This document shows, piece after piece, positions 8,412 through 17,001 of a stretch of DNA of 43,996 bases. The notes below the pieces were generated by a model. The model made no database searches, was not told where the DNA came from, and was given only the letters and a program-made list of their open reading frames with translations. The position numbers and the translations under genes are program-made. The stretch's first letter is position 1. Each line of letters starts with the position of its first letter. This DNA is from Crocinitomicaceae bacterium (GTDB lineage Bacteria > Bacteroidota > Bacteroidia > Flavobacteriales_D > Sanyastnellaceae): the NCBI GenBank assembly GCA_002693775.1, contig NZRP01000045.1, positions 89,014 through 133,009 of the forward strand, in the 5' to 3' direction.

Positions 8412-11400
8412 TTTTCTTTTTCAGAAAAATTATATGAGAGGCCCAAAGTGAATGTCCTTCCAATATTGAAATTTTGGAAGTCATACTCTACGTCTTTGAA
8501 GGTGTATGTTTGCTTGTATTCAGGGTCGAGCAAATTTCTTCCTTTTAAGCTAATAGATAATTTATCTCCAAGAGTTTTATTTATACTCATGTCAAGAGTT
8601 CCTCTTGGTTGATCATATACATCTGGAGTTCCACCAGGCGTAACAAGTACTAATTTCTCGCCACTTATATTAAAGCCACTATTTATGCTTAATCCTTTCT
8701 CTTGATTAACATAACTAATCATGCTATTTATAATGTATGGCGATTGACCAAACATTGGTCTTGTATCAGCATGATCGGGATCTGTAGCTCGAATTTCTAT
8801 CAATTCGTCGTTAGCAATACTGGTTTTGCTTTGAATGTAAGTTGTATTAAACGCAAAGTTGAAGTTTTTAAATCCTTCAGTGATAAATCCAAGATTTTTC
8901 TTTACTTCAAGTTCAGCACCAAACAATTGAGCTCTCTCTACATTTTTCCAAGTAATTTCAGTATTAGAAGCTGTTGAAATGATTACTTGTTCAATTGGAT
9001 CTGTAAAACTTTTATAAAAACCAGTAATGGAAATTATTTCTCCTAAGTTTGGAAAGAATTCAATCCGATTGTCAATGTTTAAGACTTTTGTTCTGTTTAA
9101 ATCAGTGTTGCCAGTTTGTTGTTCCTGAATTTCAAAATCAAATACTGAGAACGGGGCTTTTTCTCTAAAGAGTGGTCTAGCTACACTTTGGCTTGCAGAA
9201 AATCTTAAGTTTATACTTTGTAATTCCTGTTCATACAAAGTGTATGTCATATTCAAAGAGGGAAGAATATCAATTACGTCTAACGAACCTCGATAATTTT
9301 CCTGTAATTCATCTGACAATTCTTCTTCTTCAATAATGGCACTTTCTAAAAGCATATTTGTTGCTTCGACTCTAACCCCTGTGTTTATTCGTAAAAATTC
9401 TGTAGGGGTAAGGTCTAGCATTGTATATCCACCTAACACACTTTGAGATGCATCGTAGCTGTTTTGAATATCAGTGTCATCTCGTAAGTATAAATAATTT
9501 CCTCCATTCGATGCATCACCCGGTATAATATTCATATTATTTGGGTTGAAATAATTTGTTGGATCGCCATCATAATTTATACCACTAGAAACAAAACTGA
9601 ATCTATTTTCCGAATAGTTTCTAGTTTTTAAAACATACGATATTCCCAATGACAACTTATTTTCTTCACCTAAATTTTTAAGAGGCCTAATGTAATTGAT
9701 TTTCAGATCAGTAGTTTTGTTGACCATATCCCTGTAAAATCTTGTTGGTGAGGGATATAAATTATCCATAATGCTATACGTTAGTTGTCCGTTTTCAATT
9801 TCTTCAGAAGAGAAATTTGGGTAGTATTCTTCCAACGCTTCACCATCATTAATTAATGCAACAGCTTCATCAGTAATATTGTTGCCGTTTTCATCAAAAT
9901 ATAAAGTCCCTTCTTCAAGTTCTTCATAACTATTTATGAATGATCTTAAATCTGGTGTAGACTGCTTGCCTTTAGTATATGAAGCGGTCCAAGTAATTTT
10001 ATTACCTGAGTTTTCCCAAAGCTCATGCTCACCTCTTAATTGGTATACATTCATCCCCCTTTCTAAGTATCTCTGCAGTGTTTGTTCTTGCCCTAAACCA
10101 ACTGCATCACTAGGATTTATACCGTTTTGATACCGAGCATCATTTATTCCTGAAACATTTGGCATAAATGTAAAACCAAGTGTTGTTGTTGGATTTAAAT
10201 TGTAGGCAAGGTTAATTAATGCAGAAGTATATACCGATCGAGTGCCTCTTATATCAGATAGTTGTCTTTGAACTTCCAGCTCATCTTTTTCTGCTTCAAT
10301 ACCAGTTAATGTATACCTTCCAGTTCTCCCATCTTCGTAAAGTCGGCTGTTTAATTTGTATTGAAATCCAACGTTGTAACCAAATTGGCGATTAAATAGT
10401 TTTAAATTATCTCCAAAAGAAAAGCTTTGTGAAATATCTAAAATTGGAGTTATTTTCTTAGGTACCCAATTGTTTTGAAAACCTTGTGTTTGATTTGATA
10501 GATTTTGGTTCAGCTCTTCACGAATGTCTGTCATAATAACATCATCGATATAGTCTACGGATTCAATTTCCAGATTATTTACGAGTGTGTAAATGTTAGT
10601 TTGATTCTGGTTAAAACCGATATCTTCAGAAGAAAATATGCCTAATTCAGCAAGTTCATTTTCATATCCTGCGTATACTAAAGCGTCATAGTAATTGGAA
10701 ACTTGAACAGGAAGAATATCACCATTGCTTATAGAATTTGGGATATCGAGAAAACCATTGTCCCAGCCAAATAATTCCGTACTTCCAGCCTCACTTGTAA
10801 TAAAGTTTTGATTAAAAGATGCATTTGTATTGTAACCAATTGAGGTAGAGTAATTAAACGTAAAGTTGTCAGGATAATCTTTTGTTAAAATGTTGATATA
10901 AGCTCCTGAATAATTAGATGGGAGATTTGAATTTAAGGTTTTAACAACAACTAAATTGTCTATCAAATTAGTTGGGAATAAGTCCATTGAAACAGAACTT
11001 CTTTTTGGATCTAAAGAAGGTATTTCGGCTCCATTTAAGGCGGTTCTTATATATCGATCACTTAAGCCTCTAACAACAACAAAATTTCCAATTGTGTAAA
11101 CACCACTTACTCGTTTAATTGCACTACTTACGTCACTATCACCATTCTTCTTTATATCTTGTGAAGACACATAATCAATCATAGTGCTTTCTTTTTTCTT
11201 TATATTCTCCATATAAAGTGTACTAGATCTGTTTTGCCTTACTTCAACGATTGCCTCATTATCAATTGCAATAACTGAAGACTCTAGAGAAAAATCTAAA
11301 GTAATAGTCTCGTTTCCTGTAATTTCCACATCTTGTTTAAGTGTCTTATACGCAATAAATCTTCCACTAAATGTGTAAATCCCAGGTGCTAGACCGCTAA

Positions 11401-11578
11401 TTGTATAATTTCCATCGAAATCGGTCATTGTGCCCTTCCCAGATGATTCAATGATTACTGTTGCACCTAATAACACATCTCCATTTGACTTATCTGTCAC
11501 TACTCCTTTGACTGTTCCTTGAGCATTTAACTGACAAATTGTAAGTATGAAAAGAATGAGTCCTAGATAATTTTTCAT
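8408..11578 (-). CDS. TonB-dependent outer-membrane receptor with carboxypeptidase-regulatory-like N-domain
   Basis: A 1056-residue TonB-dependent transporter for active uptake across the outer membrane. It has a signal peptide ending LNAQ, a CarboxypepD_reg-like domain at about residues 20-110 (GVVTDKSNGDVLLGATV, DFDGNYTISGL), then a plug with SSAIKRVSGVY and VVRGLSDRYIRTALNG, and a long barrel. SusC proteins are normally paired with a SusD lipoprotein. There is none here; instead the upstream neighbour is a T9SS-exported protein. With PhoR/PhoB and a PiT-like transporter in the same block, a phosphate or organophosphate ligand is possible (inference). A terminator at 11661-11689 separates it from the T9SS gene, so it likely has its own promoter. 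Confidence 0.93.
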   Translation of the reverse strand: MKNYLGLILFILTICQLNAQGTVKGVVTDKSNGDVLLGATVIIESSGKGTMTDFDGNYTISGLAPGIYTFSGRFIAYKTLKQDVEITGNETITLDFSLESSVIAIDNEAIVEVRQNRSSTLYMENIKKKESTMIDYVSSQDIKKNGDSDVSSAIKRVSGVYTIGNFVVVRGLSDRYIRTALNGAEIPSLDPKRSSVSMDLFPTNLIDNLVVVKTLNSNLPSNYSGAYINILTKDYPDNFTFNYSTSIGYNTNASFNQNFITSEAGSTELFGWDNGFLDIPNSISNGDILPVQVSNYYDALVYAGYENELAELGIFSSEDIGFNQNQTNIYTLVNNLEIESVDYIDDVIMTDIREELNQNLSNQTQGFQNNWVPKKITPILDISQSFSFGDNLKLFNRQFGYNVGFQYKLNSRLYEDGRTGRYTLTGIEAEKDELEVQRQLSDIRGTRSVYTSALINLAYNLNPTTTLGFTFMPNVSGINDARYQNGINPSDAVGLGQEQTLQRYLERGMNVYQLRGEHELWENSGNKITWTASYTKGKQSTPDLRSFINSYEELEEGTLYFDENGNNITDEAVALINDGEALEEYYPNFSSEEIENGQLTYSIMDNLYPSPTRFYRDMVNKTTDLKINYIRPLKNLGEENKLSLGISYVLKTRNYSENRFSFVSSGINYDGDPTNYFNPNNMNIIPGDASNGGNYLYLRDDTDIQNSYDASQSVLGGYTMLDLTPTEFLRINTGVRVEATNMLLESAIIEEEELSDELQENYRGSLDVIDILPSLNMTYTLYEQELQSINLRFSASQSVARPLFREKAPFSVFDFEIQEQQTGNTDLNRTKVLNIDNRIEFFPNLGEIISITGFYKSFTDPIEQVIISTASNTEITWKNVERAQLFGAELEVKKNLGFITEGFKNFNFAFNTTYIQSKTSIANDELIEIRATDPDHADTRPMFGQSPYIINSMISYVNQEKGLSINSGFNISGEKLVLVTPGGTPDVYDQPRGTLDMSINKTLGDKLSISLKGRNLLDPEYKQTYTFKDVEYDFQNFNIGRTFTLGLSYNFSEKEN

Positions 11579-11660
11579 AGTTTAAAAATATTGCAACTCG
11601 ATTTCAGTGACACTCAAATACTTTGATTTTTATCCCCAATAATTATGTATCTATTCACCA

Positions 11661-11689
11661 AAAAAGGCATGTGACTCACATGCCTTTTT
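11661..11689 (-). terminator. Rho-independent terminator after the T9SS protein gene
   Basis: A perfect 14-base inverted repeat, AAAAAGGCATGTGA and its complement, separated by one base, so the real loop is about five bases. T-runs on both strands make it bidirectional. It lies 21 bases past the stop of the T9SS gene and 83 bases before the TonB receptor start. Confidence 0.88.
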
Positions 11690-11709
11690 CTGCAAAAAAT
11701 TATTTACTA

Positions 11710-13365
11710 CTATTCAATAATAATTTTTGAATATTGTATTTGGTTATCACTAAAAATATTTACTAAATACATTCCCTCTGACAAATTCATTAAATCGATG
11801 TTTACAATTTCGCCAGCGCTAACATCTTTAGTGTTTTGATATACTAGTCTTCCATTTAAGTCGATGATATTTACGCTGGAATTTTCTAACGCAGCTTCAA
11901 AATAAATTGAGAACTGACCGTTGGTAGGATTTGGGAAAATTGAGAACTTAGATTTTATAGCTTCATCAATATTAGAAGCATCGCAACTAATAAATCCTCT
12001 TTCGCTTAGCATAGACCATCCATCTAGCCATGTGCATTCTAAATTGGGATCAAAGGCTCCAGGATAGCTATTTGTTTCAAACCAATCTAGTTCAGCAGAT
12101 GAGCCAACGGGTAATGCAACAGTAGGTATTAAATTTAAAAGACCTGCCCCTTGTATAATAGTATTGTTTATTCCTGTGGAAGCTACGCTATTGTCATTTT
12201 CATCAAAAATAGCTTGAAATACTGATGATGAATTATTAGCAGCTTCTGTAGAATCACTTTCTGACGACCATCCAGATCCCATTGATATTGTAAACAAATC
12301 ACTTGAAGTTGCATTTAATCCTTCAGCAGTACATTGATCAAACACATTTCCCTCAAACACAATTTCATCATTAGTTAGTCTTGCATATGAATCTTCTCCA
12401 GATGCTAAATTTTCAACATCAAAGCCTTTCCCCCAACCATAAAATATAGAGTTGTGGTATTCTCCAGCGGCGTTGTCTCTTAAAGTAAGTGCTCGTTTTC
12501 CCGCTGTTGAGCCTTGCCCAATATATGTTGCGTTATAGATGATAGGGTGTGCATATGGAAGCCCGTCTTCAGGGTCTGTTCCGCCATCATGTTCTCCGCC
12601 TCTATCGCCTTCTCCTTCCTCTTGAATAGTACACCAATATTGACCATACCCTCTCCAACCTTCGTCATAATCAAATGAGTCGTCACCACAAAAAGCAGTA
12701 AGAACATATTTTATTGATGCGGTTCCTCCGAAAAATTCAACACCATCGTCAGCATTAGAGATTACTTCAATATGGTCGAAGTTTGTGTTAGATCCAACTC
12801 CACCAAGAGTAAGTCCATTGATTTCGTTGCCCGCTCCAATATCAGTTCCACCATGTCTAATTGATACATATGACATTGAACCACTATTGTCCATGTCATC
12901 ATTACCGCCATATCGTCCTCTTGATTCAGTATCTGGTATTCCTTCAATCTGAGTTTCCCCAGGCGTAGAGTTAAGCTGTGCGTTTCCAAGAATGATTACT
13001 CCCCCCCATTGACCTCTGATATTATAAGGTGTTGAACCGTCGAGAGCATCGTTTTCAAACGTAAAAATAATTGGGCTATCGCTTGTTCCGTTTGCAAATA
13101 TTTTACCTCCTCGTGCTACAATTAGCGCAGATGCACTTGCGCCAGAACCAGATTTGCCTTTAATTACTGTTCCAGGTTCTATGGTTAAAATATCACCGCT
13201 ATTTACAAATACAAATCCATCAAGAATGTATATATTATCATTTGTCCATGTTGTTGTTCCTGTACCTGAACCATCATCAGTAATTGTTATCTGAGAAAAT
13301 AAGTTAGTTGAGATGCAGATGATTGCTGCAAATACAAGGAGAATAGAGATAAATTTTTTCATCAT
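11710..13365 (-). CDS. T9SS-exported beta-helix-like protein with type A C-terminal sorting domain
   Basis: A secreted protein of about 550 residues. The reading frame extends to a TTG at 13389, but the adjacent ATGs at 13365 and 13362 put a proper signal peptide (MKKFISILLVFAA... to LFSQ) at the start. The body has right-handed beta-helix character with motifs such as GTVIKGKSG, GQWGGVIILGNA, ADDGVEFFGG and GDDSFDYDEGWRG, rich in Asp and Gly, which may bind calcium. The last ~80 residues are a type A sorting domain (FSIFPNPTNGQFSI, LNGRLVY, LSEGMYLVNI) that directs export through the type IX system and usually attachment to the surface. It is next to the TonB receptor and downstream of a possible Pho box. 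A surface binding partner for that receptor is inferred, not shown. Confidence 0.9.
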   Translation of the reverse strand: MMKKFISILLVFAAIICISTNLFSQITITDDGSGTGTTTWTNDNIYILDGFVFVNSGDILTIEPGTVIKGKSGSGASASALIVARGGKIFANGTSDSPIIFTFENDALDGSTPYNIRGQWGGVIILGNAQLNSTPGETQIEGIPDTESRGRYGGNDDMDNSGSMSYVSIRHGGTDIGAGNEINGLTLGGVGSNTNFDHIEVISNADDGVEFFGGTASIKYVLTAFCGDDSFDYDEGWRGYGQYWCTIQEEGEGDRGGEHDGGTDPEDGLPYAHPIIYNATYIGQGSTAGKRALTLRDNAAGEYHNSIFYGWGKGFDVENLASGEDSYARLTNDEIVFEGNVFDQCTAEGLNATSSDLFTISMGSGWSSESDSTEAANNSSSVFQAIFDENDNSVASTGINNTIIQGAGLLNLIPTVALPVGSSAELDWFETNSYPGAFDPNLECTWLDGWSMLSERGFISCDASNIDEAIKSKFSIFPNPTNGQFSIYFEAALENSSVNIIDLNGRLVYQNTKDVSAGEIVNIDLMNLSEGMYLVNIFSDNQIQYSKIIIE

Positions 13366-13413
13366 TTTTTTTACAAAACAACAGAACAAACTGTAGTAGT
13401 AGTATCATCAAAA

Positions 13414-13442
13414 CATTACAGTTCCGTTAATAAATTGTTATG
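13414..13442 (-). promoter_or_regulatory. Possible weak PhoB box upstream of the T9SS protein gene
   Basis: Plus-strand units CATTACA, CGTTAAT and TGTTATG start at 13414, 13425 and 13436, exactly 11 bases apart. Against the TGTTAAG unit of the strong box at 15233-15261 they match 3, 5 and 6 of 7 positions. The element lies about 50 bases upstream of the gene's start. Because the match is partial, this is a candidate only. Confidence 0.35.
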
Positions 13443-13474
13443 ATTTACAAACTTCAAGACCCATTTCAAACAAA

Positions 13475-15079
13475 TTAAAAAATCTTTTCGAAGAAGTTCT
13501 CTATTCCTGCTTTAAATGCTTGAGGGATTTCAACAAGTACTTGATCGTATTCAAGACTATCATTAACGCCAACTGCAATAACTATTGAAATAAACAAACC
13601 TATTAAAGCAAAGCTCACATCCTTAATTGCAAGTTTTAATCCCCCAAAAACAGTGTTCGTTCCTGTCTTCATTAAAGACATACCAAGCTCACGTCCTGCA
13701 AGAAGACCAATAAATACCCAGGTTGTACTCATTGGAACTTCTGATATCATCTTAAAGTAGAATAAAATAATGCAGTAGATGAGGTCAATCATTGTCGCAA
13801 AACGTACATCAGTTACAACTGATTTTTCTGTTATAATCTTTTGGATGCGCCCACCCTTTTTGTAGAGTAAAATACCGAGCCCTATTGTCACTACAGAAAT
13901 AAAACATGTTACCTCAAGACCAGATAATTTTCTAGGAAGGAATACTGCAATGTTAGCTGCATCTTGAGTTAACCAAGTTGCCCATAGAAGCCCTGATGTC
14001 AGCCATTGTGCTAATGTCCACCAAGGTTTGGGAGTTCCGACGAAATGCTTTTTTGTAGCTTTTGCTACGATCATAAAGAAAGCCAGCCCTAAAATAAATG
14101 CCATCATATACCCACTCATACTTTTTGCAAGTACTTTGCCTACTGCATCTGTAGAAGCAGCAAAAGAGGTTAGCAGGATGAATGTTGTAGACACAGGCAT
14201 TCTAAGCCTAGTTAAGATAAGAAGGAATATTGCTGCCGATACTTGTAGGAAGTGAAACTTTACGGGTGTTTTTTCAAATCCCTTAGATGATAATCTTGCA
14301 TGACTAACATCACGATCGACAATGTTATTTCCAAAGAAAGTGATATTTAAATTTTCGCTATTAGACACACACTCTTTAGTTTCAAGGGGCATTTTAACCA
14401 CTCCAGCTTCTTGTGATTCAAGATTTAGATATTCAAGAGTGTGATAAGTGTTGAATGTATTTTCAACACTGTTTTCAGGATCATCTCTAAACTTAATGAG
14501 ATTCGTAACTTCACAAAGTTCTCCTTGAGAATTTAGATAAAAGCATACTCCATAGTCCTCATTAACATGATCTGTAGAGTAGTTAGTGAATCCCTTAATA
14601 TTTAGATCAGTTACACTCCATGAAACTTGTTTGCTAGATGCGTCAATAGTTAGCTTTAGTGATGGCGTTTTTAGTATCTCACCCGTTTTATTATCAATAG
14701 TGTAATTCCCGTAAAATGCCAGATTTCTATCCTCAGACTCCTTGCTTACTTTTTCAGTGAATAAAGTTACTCCGGTTTTGTCTACCTGAGTCCAACTATA
14801 AAGCATTGTTAAACAGAATATCCCACCAATAAAAATCCAAAGCACCCACCATTTTTTATCTTGGTTAGAGGCTATGAATGTCCCTATTGTTTGAATAGAA
14901 TCATTTGCTATTGCAGCATATGCTGCAAATAAAAACCCCACCCATCTAGCAATATGAGTGTGATCTGTAGCTATCATAGCTACAATAAATGCTAATGCTA
15001 TAAAGCTTAAGAATGATTGCTCTTTCTTATGTAACCATACTACTTCAGGATAGCTGAATACTTTGAAGAGCTTCTTCAT
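13475..15079 (-). CDS. PiT-like inorganic phosphate transporter with large inserted domain
   Basis: A 534-residue inner-membrane protein. The PiT family carries two inverted copies of a GANDxxN-type and a PxSTT-type signature. Here I see AIANDSIQTIG (residues 57-66) with MPVSTTF (294-300), and QDAANIAVFL (372-381) with VPMSTTW (448-454). PiT proteins bring phosphate in with H+ or Na+. Between the two halves, residues ~100-275 form a hydrophilic, beta-rich insert with several cysteines (CFYLNSQGELCE), presumably outside the cytoplasm. The gene lies after phoR, with a triple Pho-type repeat upstream and a 28-residue membrane ORF 9 bases before its ATG. Phosphate transport is likely; another small anion is possible. 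Confidence 0.75.
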   Translation of the reverse strand: MKKLFKVFSYPEVVWLHKKEQSFLSFIALAFIVAMIATDHTHIARWVGFLFAAYAAIANDSIQTIGTFIASNQDKKWWVLWIFIGGIFCLTMLYSWTQVDKTGVTLFTEKVSKESEDRNLAFYGNYTIDNKTGEILKTPSLKLTIDASSKQVSWSVTDLNIKGFTNYSTDHVNEDYGVCFYLNSQGELCEVTNLIKFRDDPENSVENTFNTYHTLEYLNLESQEAGVVKMPLETKECVSNSENLNITFFGNNIVDRDVSHARLSSKGFEKTPVKFHFLQVSAAIFLLILTRLRMPVSTTFILLTSFAASTDAVGKVLAKSMSGYMMAFILGLAFFMIVAKATKKHFVGTPKPWWTLAQWLTSGLLWATWLTQDAANIAVFLPRKLSGLEVTCFISVVTIGLGILLYKKGGRIQKIITEKSVVTDVRFATMIDLIYCIILFYFKMISEVPMSTTWVFIGLLAGRELGMSLMKTGTNTVFGGLKLAIKDVSFALIGLFISIVIAVGVNDSLEYDQVLVEIPQAFKAGIENFFEKIF

Positions 15080-15088
15080 GTAGGTAGC

Positions 15089-15175
15089 TTAAAGACCTAA
15101 AAAAAAGACACAGACCATTAACGCTATATATACTATAGCTGATAAGTCAATTGTTTTTGTATTAGAATTTTCCAT
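15089..15175 (-). CDS. 28-residue single-helix membrane mini-protein upstream of the PiT-like gene
   Basis: A short ORF with ATG at 15173-15175 and TAA at 15089-15091. The product begins MENSNTKTIDLS and continues as one hydrophobic helix (AIVYIALMVCVFFLGL). The stop is 9 bases before the PiT-like start codon, the spacing of translationally coupled genes, and the Pho-type repeats begin 57 bases upstream. I know no family for it. It could be a small transporter subunit or a leader ORF. The support is position, a clean start and stop, and a textbook transmembrane segment. Confidence 0.5.
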   Translation of the reverse strand: MENSNTKTIDLSAIVYIALMVCVFFLGL

Positions 15176-15232
15176 TTATGGATGCATTTACAACTTATTG
15201 TTGACAAAACTCTAAATACGATTATGAAGCAA

Positions 15233-15261
15233 TGTTAAGTTAATGTTAAGACAACGTTAAG
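15233..15261 (-). promoter_or_regulatory. Predicted PhoB/PhoP box: three 11-base direct repeats
   Basis: On the plus strand TGTTAAG (15233), TGTTAAG (15244) and CGTTAAG (15255) recur at exactly 11 bases. Read towards the downstream genes they are TTAACG-N5-TTAACA-N5-TTAACA, the arrangement of Bacillus PhoP boxes and the 11-base repeat geometry of Escherichia coli PhoB boxes. The element overlaps the last codons of phoR and faces the mini-ORF and the PiT-like gene. Confidence 0.72.
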
Positions 15262-16307
15262 TTATCAACTTCTGTTGAAATCTTCTGTAGTGTAAAGCTG
15301 AAGGTTGTTCCCTTACCGTATGTAGATCGAACGTGAATATTCTGTCCATGGGCCTCAATAATGTGCTTAACAATAGCTAGTCCTAGACCTGATCCTCCAG
15401 CATTTCTTGACCTACTCTTATCCACTCTGTAAAACCTTTCATATATTCTCATAAGGTCTTTCTTCTTGATTCCTATTCCATCGTCACTAACTTCAATAAG
15501 GACTTTGTCACCCATATCGAAAAACTTAACCCTGGATTGTCCTCCATCTTTTCCATAGTTGATGGAGTTTACAAGAAGGTTTGAAACTACCTGTTCAATT
15601 TTATTTACATCACATAAAACTGTAAAGGGTTCTTTATCAGAAATACTGAGTGTGACATTAGACTTTTCAGCTTTTTTCTGAAGGCTGTCTATGATGTCAG
15701 AGCATAGATCGATGATGTTGGTAGGATGGAGGTCGATGCTCATTCTGCCAGACTCAATCTTGTAAATGCTGTCTAGATCTTCAAGAAGCCCTGTCATCCT
15801 ATCGATGTTTTTCTCAGCTTTTTTGAGGAATTTATCCCTTATTTCTGGATCATCCGCTCCGCCCTCTATCAGGGTCATAACAAATCCTTGTATGTTGAAT
15901 AGTGGGGTTTTTAATTCGTGAGCAAGGTTGCCGATAAAGTCCTTTCTAAACGAGTCAGTTTCTCTAAGAATGGTGATCTCTTCAATTTGTTCAGAAGCCC
16001 AATCCATAACGTCTTGGTTAACCTTTCCTATCACATCCTCGTCCATGTTGATTACGGGGTCAGCACTTCCCTTTATCTTACTAATGGTCTTGTATAAAAT
16101 CTTAATTCGTTGATTTATAAAGTCCTCAATAGCTCTGTAAATTACGAAGTAGCTGATTTCTTCGATGACTACACCTAGTGCAATTGCATAAAACCAATAG
16201 TCCAATGAGCCTATAGCAATCAGGACCATAATGGAAGTGATAAGACTAATTGCGCCAAGCTTAATGGCTGATTGTCTAGCAATTTTTTTAGGTGTGTTGT
16301 TTTTCAT
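15246..16307 (-). CDS. phoR: Sensor histidine kinase, PhoR-like
   Basis: A 353-residue membrane histidine kinase. Two hydrophobic segments lie within the first ~60 residues with almost no periplasmic loop, as in PhoR. A linker follows, then the HisKA box FIGNLAHELKTPL with the phospho-accepting histidine at 130, and an HATPase domain with N box (NSINYG), G1 (DDGIGI) and G2 (GGSGLGLAIVKHI). PhoR proteins sense phosphate status through the transporter and phosphorylate PhoB. The start ATG abuts the stop codon of the response-regulator gene with no gap. The 3' end carries the Pho-type repeats. The PhoR identity rests on architecture, the phoB partner and the PiT-like neighbour; the stimulus itself is not visible. 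Confidence 0.85.
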   Translation of the reverse strand: MKNNTPKKIARQSAIKLGAISLITSIMVLIAIGSLDYWFYAIALGVVIEEISYFVIYRAIEDFINQRIKILYKTISKIKGSADPVINMDEDVIGKVNQDVMDWASEQIEEITILRETDSFRKDFIGNLAHELKTPLFNIQGFVMTLIEGGADDPEIRDKFLKKAEKNIDRMTGLLEDLDSIYKIESGRMSIDLHPTNIIDLCSDIIDSLQKKAEKSNVTLSISDKEPFTVLCDVNKIEQVVSNLLVNSINYGKDGGQSRVKFFDMGDKVLIEVSDDGIGIKKKDLMRIYERFYRVDKSRSRNAGGSGLGLAIVKHIIEAHGQNIHVRSTYGKGTTFSFTLQKISTEVDNLTLS

Positions 16308-16985
16308 TTATCCAATGAATTTGTAGCCAACACCTTTTACGGTTTTAATAGCATCATTGTCCAGTTTTTCTCTAAGCTTCCTGATGTGAACGTCTATGGT
16401 TCTGTCGCCAACAACTACTTCAGCACCCCAAATCTTATCCATTATCTCTTCTCTTGTGTGGACTGTACCAGGATCAGAGCAAAGAAGTGTGAGGAGCTTG
16501 AATTCTTTTCTAGGAAGTACTATGTCTGTGCCATCGAATTTCACACTGTGATGCTTAGTATTAATTTCGATTCGGCCTTCATTGATGATGGATGCTTGAG
16601 TAACTTCAGTCTTAATACCACCTCGCCTGAGTAGAGCTTTTACTCGACTTACAAGCACTTTAGGCTTGATGGGTTTAAGAATGTAGTCGTCAGCACCTGC
16701 GTCGAATCCTGCTATTTGGCTATAGTCTTCACCTCTTGCAGTAAGAAATGCAATCATAACAGTCTTTAGTTTTTCAGATTCACGGATTTTCTCACATGTT
16801 TCAATGCCATCCATCTCAGGCATCATCATGTCAAGAAGAATCAGATCTGGCTCAAACTCATTTGCAATGCGAATCCCCTCTTCTCCATTACTCGCAACCA
16901 TTACCTTGTACTCTAATGCTCTCAGATTATATGAGAGGAAGTCAAGGATGTCGCTTTCGTCATCAACTATAAGGATTTTTTTCAT
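16308..16985 (-). CDS. phoB: Response regulator, PhoB-like (OmpR family)
   Basis: A DNA-binding response regulator of 225 residues. The receiver domain has the acidic pair DDE near residue 8, phospho-acceptor D52 in LILLDMMMPEMDG, and the switch residues T and K (FLTARGED, LKPIKP). The C-terminal winged helix (LPRKEFKLLTLL, VGDRTIDVHIRKLREKL, KGVGYKF) is OmpR/PhoB type. I start at the ATG at 16985, not at a TTG two codons upstream, since MKKILIVDDE is the usual beginning. The VOC gene ends 16 bases upstream, so phoB-phoR look like the tail of the pheT operon. Expected to bind the 11-base repeats at 15233-15261. Confidence 0.88.
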   Translation of the reverse strand: MKKILIVDDESDILDFLSYNLRALEYKVMVASNGEEGIRIANEFEPDLILLDMMMPEMDGIETCEKIRESEKLKTVMIAFLTARGEDYSQIAGFDAGADDYILKPIKPKVLVSRVKALLRRGGIKTEVTQASIINEGRIEINTKHHSVKFDGTDIVLPRKEFKLLTLLCSDPGTVHTREEIMDKIWGAEVVVGDRTIDVHIRKLREKLDNDAIKTVKGVGYKFIG

Positions 16986-17001
16986 AGACAATAGGGTTGT
17001 G

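Noticed and set aside
11579-11660. A Pho box before the TonB receptor
   Set aside because: No TTAACA-type units at 11-base spacing are visible in this gap.
8408-13365. A SusCD-type polysaccharide utilisation locus
   Set aside because: There is a SusC-like receptor but no SusD lipoprotein and no glycoside hydrolase; the phosphate-related neighbours fit better.
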